Of a DNA stretch of 64,000 bases, positions 60,592 through 64,000 are shown piece by piece. Both the position numbers and the translations under genes were made by a program. Source of the stretch: Symbiodinium natans (Eukaryota > Sar > Dinophyceae > Suessiales > Symbiodiniaceae); assembly GCA_905221605.1 (NCBI GenBank), contig CAJNDS010000369.1, positions 62,001 to 126,000 on the forward strand. The letters run 5' to 3'. The notes under the pieces were generated by a model. That model made no database searches, was not told the origin of the DNA, and was given only the letters and a program-made list of their open reading frames with translations. Each line of letters opens with the position of its first letter. Within the stretch, counting starts at the first letter, position 1.

Positions 60592-63500
60592 AACCCTGGA
60601 AAAGGGAAGAAGAGGGATGAACCGAAAGGTGGAAAGCCTTCTGGTTCCAAGAATCGAGAGAAGAGCCCTAAAGGGAAGGGCAAAGGCAAAGGGAAGACAG
60701 ACAAAGGAAAGGGTGGAAAGCCCAAGGGGAAGCCAAAGTACAAAGGAAAGCCCAAGGGCCGAGCTGTGGAAGACGAGCAGTCTGACCAGGTGATGGCAAT
60801 GCGGTCTCATCATCTGAGTGGCTTGGGTCCGGGGACGAGAACTAATGAGCCCAATGAAGCTGAGCCCCCTCGTCTCACCATGACGAACGGAGAGATCGAG
60901 AGACTGAACCAGTCCTCCTCTAGGAATAGCTCTTTCGCATGGCTCATTGATAGTGGAGCCACCTGCCACGTGTTGTCAGAGAGTGCGTTGGGTTTTTACG
61001 AAGTCGTCAAGGAGCATTCGGGACCTCTCCCTGTGCTCATGAGTGCTAGCGATACGCCCATGGAGTGTGTCAAGTTGGTTGACATTCGGGTGAAGTTTGG
61101 GAAGTTGGGGCCCGTCGTGCTTCAACAGGTCTTGGTTTGCAAGATTGGTTTCAACGTAGTCAGTTCTTGGCAAGCGTCCCTCTCGGGATGGAATACCTGG
61201 CTCACCTCAGAGCCTGGAGCAAGCTGCTTGGTGAAGCAGACGGAACGAGGTTCCTCGATGTGGGTGCCTTTAGTTCGTGAAGCCAGGAGCTGGTGGGCGT
61301 TGGCTAAGGAGATTGGCCCTACCAAGGCAAAGCCGAAAGAAAGAAGAAGCAAAGGGGACTCGCCCAAGCCGGGGTGGAGCCCGAACGACGACGCGATGGA
61401 AGTGGATAAGGTGCAGAAGAAGGCACCGCCCAACGTAGGAAGAGCATTGGAGGTGACACCCTTTAAGTTTTTGCTGCGAGCATTTTCAGTGAAGCAACAT
61501 GTGGGGGAACATGAGCTGCATGAGCATGTTTTACAGGAGCGTTTGAGTGGATGTGAGCATGCTGCAGTTGCTGAAGTAGGAGTAGACCTGGAAGCCCCGC
61601 CCTCTGCATGTTGTGCTGAAGCTTTATGTTCCGCCGCAGCTGTTTTGCTTAAGTCTGCAAGCAACACGTCTTTGGAGAAGCAAACCGGTAGGGACACACG
61701 CTGTGAAGAGAAGGGTTTTGAGTGCGTAGGGGTAGGGCCTGTGCCGCTCCAGCCTCAGAGTGTTTGCGTTAGGAGTAGGAGTGCCTTGCGTGTAGGACGT
61801 AGGAGTGACTTGCACCCCAGCTCTTGTGTGCCTGAGTGTTTGTTGGGACAGAGTGAAGAGAGGAAGTGTGCCTTTCGGAGCTTGCGTTGGCCAGGAGTGT
61901 TTCTGAAAGCATTGCTGGTGTTGTGTGCTCTAGGAGTGTTTTGCTCAAAGCCTGGAGCCTGTGTAAGGGACTTTGGAAAGGATGGAGCTTCCGGAAGCCT
62001 CGCCTCCGCTCTGTCTTGTGAACTCCCAAAGTGGGAGTGTGGCCCAGGTGGAAGCCTTTTCGACGAGCATGATTGCTCGTCTTGCGCACCGTTTCGAGGA
62101 AGAAGGTCAGCTGTCTCTTTCGAGGCAGCTTCTCCAGAATATCGACCTGTTTTCCTCGACCCCTGGCTCGGTCGAACAGCTGTTGGGGATTCCAGCCTGC
62201 CTTGGGGAGTTGGAGACACAGGAGTTGGTGGTCAATACAAGCGGCATTCCGGTGAAGCAACCTATGCTCATTGCCGAGCTGCGAGCCATTGCTGCTCCGA
62301 CGGTGGACCAGTCGGTTTTGACGGACACCCTCATCGAGGAGCACGACCGTCGTGCAGAGTATGCAAGGTATGGCTATGTTTTGACCACCATGGGGGTGGT
62401 AGTTGCCGATGTGAGTGCTACCATCCGCCAACCGCACCTTCCATGCGAGCAAAGGGGGTACTGGCGCAACAATCAGGTTGGCATCCAGCTCACCTTGAAG
62501 AAATTTCTTCTGTACCTGGAGGCGATTCGGGAGTTGCGGTGCCATCCTGCCCAATACCAATTGTTCACGGCAGAGCTATCAAGCATTCTGCCAAACGAGC
62601 TCAAGGTCGAGCGTGTGCCAGCTGCCGACTTGAGAGCGCTTTTGGCGGACGTGCTCGTCCAGAGCAACCGCCGGGTGACTTTGGCTGCTCAACCGCCAAC
62701 TATTATACCGGATGTTGCACCATCCGCGTCGGGTGGCACAGCACCGCCTCTTCACAAAAGTGCCCCAGCTCCACCCCCTTCGGGGTGGGCTTTGCTCAAC
62801 CAAGCGCGTGCAAAAGCCGAGGCAATGATTCGATTGCATGCCGACATGAAGAGAGCTGCAACAGCCGAGGTGGCTCCATCATCGTCAACGAGCCCCGCTT
62901 TTCCACCAGGACCCCCGGCTTTCTTGCCGTTCAGCCCTCCTTCACCGCTTACGCCGTCCGTCTTTTCCTACGCTCCATCTTCGGCACCAGGCACGCCTCT
63001 GGAAGCATGCCTGCCTATACCTCCGCCTCCTCTTGCTCCTCTACCTCCTCCATCGACACCGCACCCAGATACCTTGAGGGAGCTTGCGATCGAGATCGAG
63101 ACGCCGATGACGCCCGTGGAGGCATTCGGTGCCCCTGGGACCCCTATGGACGTGAGTTCCGAGACCCCAATGGAGCCAATGGTCGGTGGCATTGGAAGTC
63201 CGGGGAGCGCTTCTCCTTTGACTCCGCCGGCAGAGAGGAGTATGGTGGTTCCAAACCCGCCTATGGACAATTCGGATGTGGGAGACTCTGGCTCCGATAT
63301 GGATTGATATGCTTGGGAATGGGCCCTGAGGGCCTAAAAGCCGGGCATGAGGTGCTCAGATCTTCGCCGCAATGCACAAAATTGGTAGGAGTAGGTCTGA
63401 AAGCCCCGCTGTTTGCAGTAGGAGACTGGCTGTGTGCATTAGGAGGTAGGGTAGGAGCGTTTGAGTGCTTGGTAGGTGACTGTGAGTGCAGCCTGCCTGC

Positions 63501-64000
63501 CGCGAATGGGTCTGCACACTGTCCCTCTGTGCCCAGGTCTTCATGGAAAGGAAGCAGTGCCTTGGCTTTAGGGTTGACTCTGGGTTTGGTTTTCAGAGGT
63601 TGGCTGCGTAGGTGCGTGAAGCTTTTGAGTGTGCGCCGTAGGAGTAGGCTGAAGTTTTTGCGTGTAACTTTGGTAGGACGTGTGCCACGTAGGTCTTGGA
63701 GTGTTGTGCGCCGCCTGCTGTTTGTGCGTGGCGTGCTTGCTTGTGAATTGAAAGCTGAGCCTACGGGCGAGGAAGCAAAAGGGCCAATGATGAAACGTTG
63801 GCGTGCCTTGAAGAAGTGGGCCTTGTGTGGGCTTGGGTCCCTGCGGGGGTCCGAGAAGGCCGTGGCACGTTCTGAGGCCCTGCGTATGCTTGCTGGTTTG
63901 CCGACCCCGGTTGTTGTGAATTCGGAGTCGGATGAAGAGTTGATTCCTGATCCGTTGGAAGCTGAACTTGCGAAACCCAGCGGAAGCGAACCCCCTAGGC
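60592..64000 (+). CDS. pol: Copia pol 5' part: aspartic protease and spacer, open to the window edge
   Basis: The frame resumes from gag after element 3 and I found no stop from 60592 to 64000. A Lys/Gly-rich stretch (KGKGKGKGKTDKGKGG) is followed by the retropepsin active site WLIDSGATCHVLS (about 60948-60986) and a protease-like domain to about 61230. The next 2.7 kb is not recognised. Part of it (61982-63307) also has a second long open frame. A possible membrane stretch is VFLKALLVLCALGVFC (about 61900-61947). Integrase and reverse transcriptase would lie to the right. Two related stretches, VGVDLEAP (61577) and VGVGLKAP (63388), suggest an internal duplication. Confidence 0.75.
61982..63307 (+). 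CDS. overlapping ORF inside Copia pol, unrecognised
   Basis: The ATG at 61982 in the +1 frame relative to pol gives about 441 residues. The first 220 are helical and rich in Leu/Glu (MIARLAHRFEEEGQLSLSRQ, LLQNIDLFSS, LKKFLLYLEAIRELRCHP). The rest is Pro/Ser-rich and acidic (IEIETPMTPVEAFGAPGTPM). Its composition is more protein-like than the pol frame over the same bases, which reads Cys/His/Gly-rich. It may be a captured gene carried within pol, or pol may be translated here by frameshifting. No family was recognised. Confidence 0.5.
   Translation: MELPEASPPLCLVNSQSGSVAQVEAFSTSMIARLAHRFEEEGQLSLSRQLLQNIDLFSSTPGSVEQLLGIPACLGELETQELVVNTSGIPVKQPMLIAELRAIAAPTVDQSVLTDTLIEEHDRRAEYARYGYVLTTMGVVVADVSATIRQPHLPCEQRGYWRNNQVGIQLTLKKFLLYLEAIRELRCHPAQYQLFTAELSSILPNELKVERVPAADLRALLADVLVQSNRRVTLAAQPPTIIPDVAPSASGGTAPPLHKSAPAPPPSGWALLNQARAKAEAMIRLHADMKRAATAEVAPSSSTSPAFPPGPPAFLPFSPPSPLTPSVFSYAPSSAPGTPLEACLPIPPPPLAPLPPPSTPHPDTLRELAIEIETPMTPVEAFGAPGTPMDVSSETPMEPMVGGIGSPGSASPLTPPAERSMVVPNPPMDNSDVGDSGSDMD

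Noticed and set aside
61755-62560. Long minus-strand frames opposite Copia pol
   Set aside because: They lack protein-like composition and mirror the codon bias of the sense frames.
1-64000. CRISPR arrays, tRNA/rRNA genes, bacterial promoters or ribosome-binding sites
   Set aside because: The repeats have no regular unique spacers, no tRNA cloverleaf or rRNA core was noticed, and the gene structure is eukaryotic.

Overview
The window looks like dinoflagellate nuclear DNA (Symbiodiniaceae or Polarella-like; no species can be fixed from sequence alone). The reasons are plant-type TTTAGGG heptamer arrays scattered through the first 15 kb, fragmented genes whose introns open with GT, GC or GA, and giant tyrosine-recombinase (YR) and Copia retroelements. 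No bacterial-type operon, tRNA, rRNA or CRISPR array was seen.

Bases 1-15134 are a repeat-rich gene region. Short heptamer arrays in both orientations, a 54-bp minisatellite, a 31-bp satellite and a 115-bp satellite sit between and inside genes. Two minus-strand multi-exon genes can be partly rebuilt. One (about 10349-6501) encodes ubiquitin-like segments, a von Willebrand A start with a MIDAS motif, and a U-box. The other (15134-11410) encodes an alpha/beta hydrolase. Several introns are introner-like: a short target duplication, inverted ends of the type CCTTGGGGAC...ATGAACCC, and a telomere-like core. Candidate exons of at least one further gene lie at 3992-3560 and 5025-4912, and a signal-peptide exon lies at 252-162.

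Bases 16544-37856 are one minus-strand YR retrotransposon (element 1) interrupted by a second complete one (element 2, 23182-34431). Bases 48226-64000 are a plus-strand Copia element (primer-binding site, gag, zinc knuckle, aspartic protease) interrupted inside its zinc-knuckle region by a third YR element (element 3, 49427-60590). All three YR elements have split direct repeats of the form A1 - genes - B1 A2 B2 and lack target-site duplications. All share the order coiled-coil ORF, accessory ORF(s), tyrosine recombinase, Gag, Pol.

The most striking content is in Pol. Elements 1 and 2 fuse a C5-methyltransferase-like domain and a 2-oxoglutarate/Fe(II) dioxygenase-like domain to reverse transcriptase and RNase H, in opposite domain order in the two elements. 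Such a pair could write and oxidise a DNA base mark. Element 3 keeps a methyltransferase-like domain that has lost its catalytic motif, lacks the oxygenase, and carries an ORF resembling an ADP-ribosyltransferase. In all three elements Gag and Pol are in one frame separated by a single TGA, followed by CTA, CTG or CAA, which suggests stop-codon readthrough.

Bases 38200-48225 are AT-rich, gene-poor DNA with two 1.44-kb copies and one inverted fragment of a GGCC-rich element with inverted ends, lying between diverged inverted repeats.
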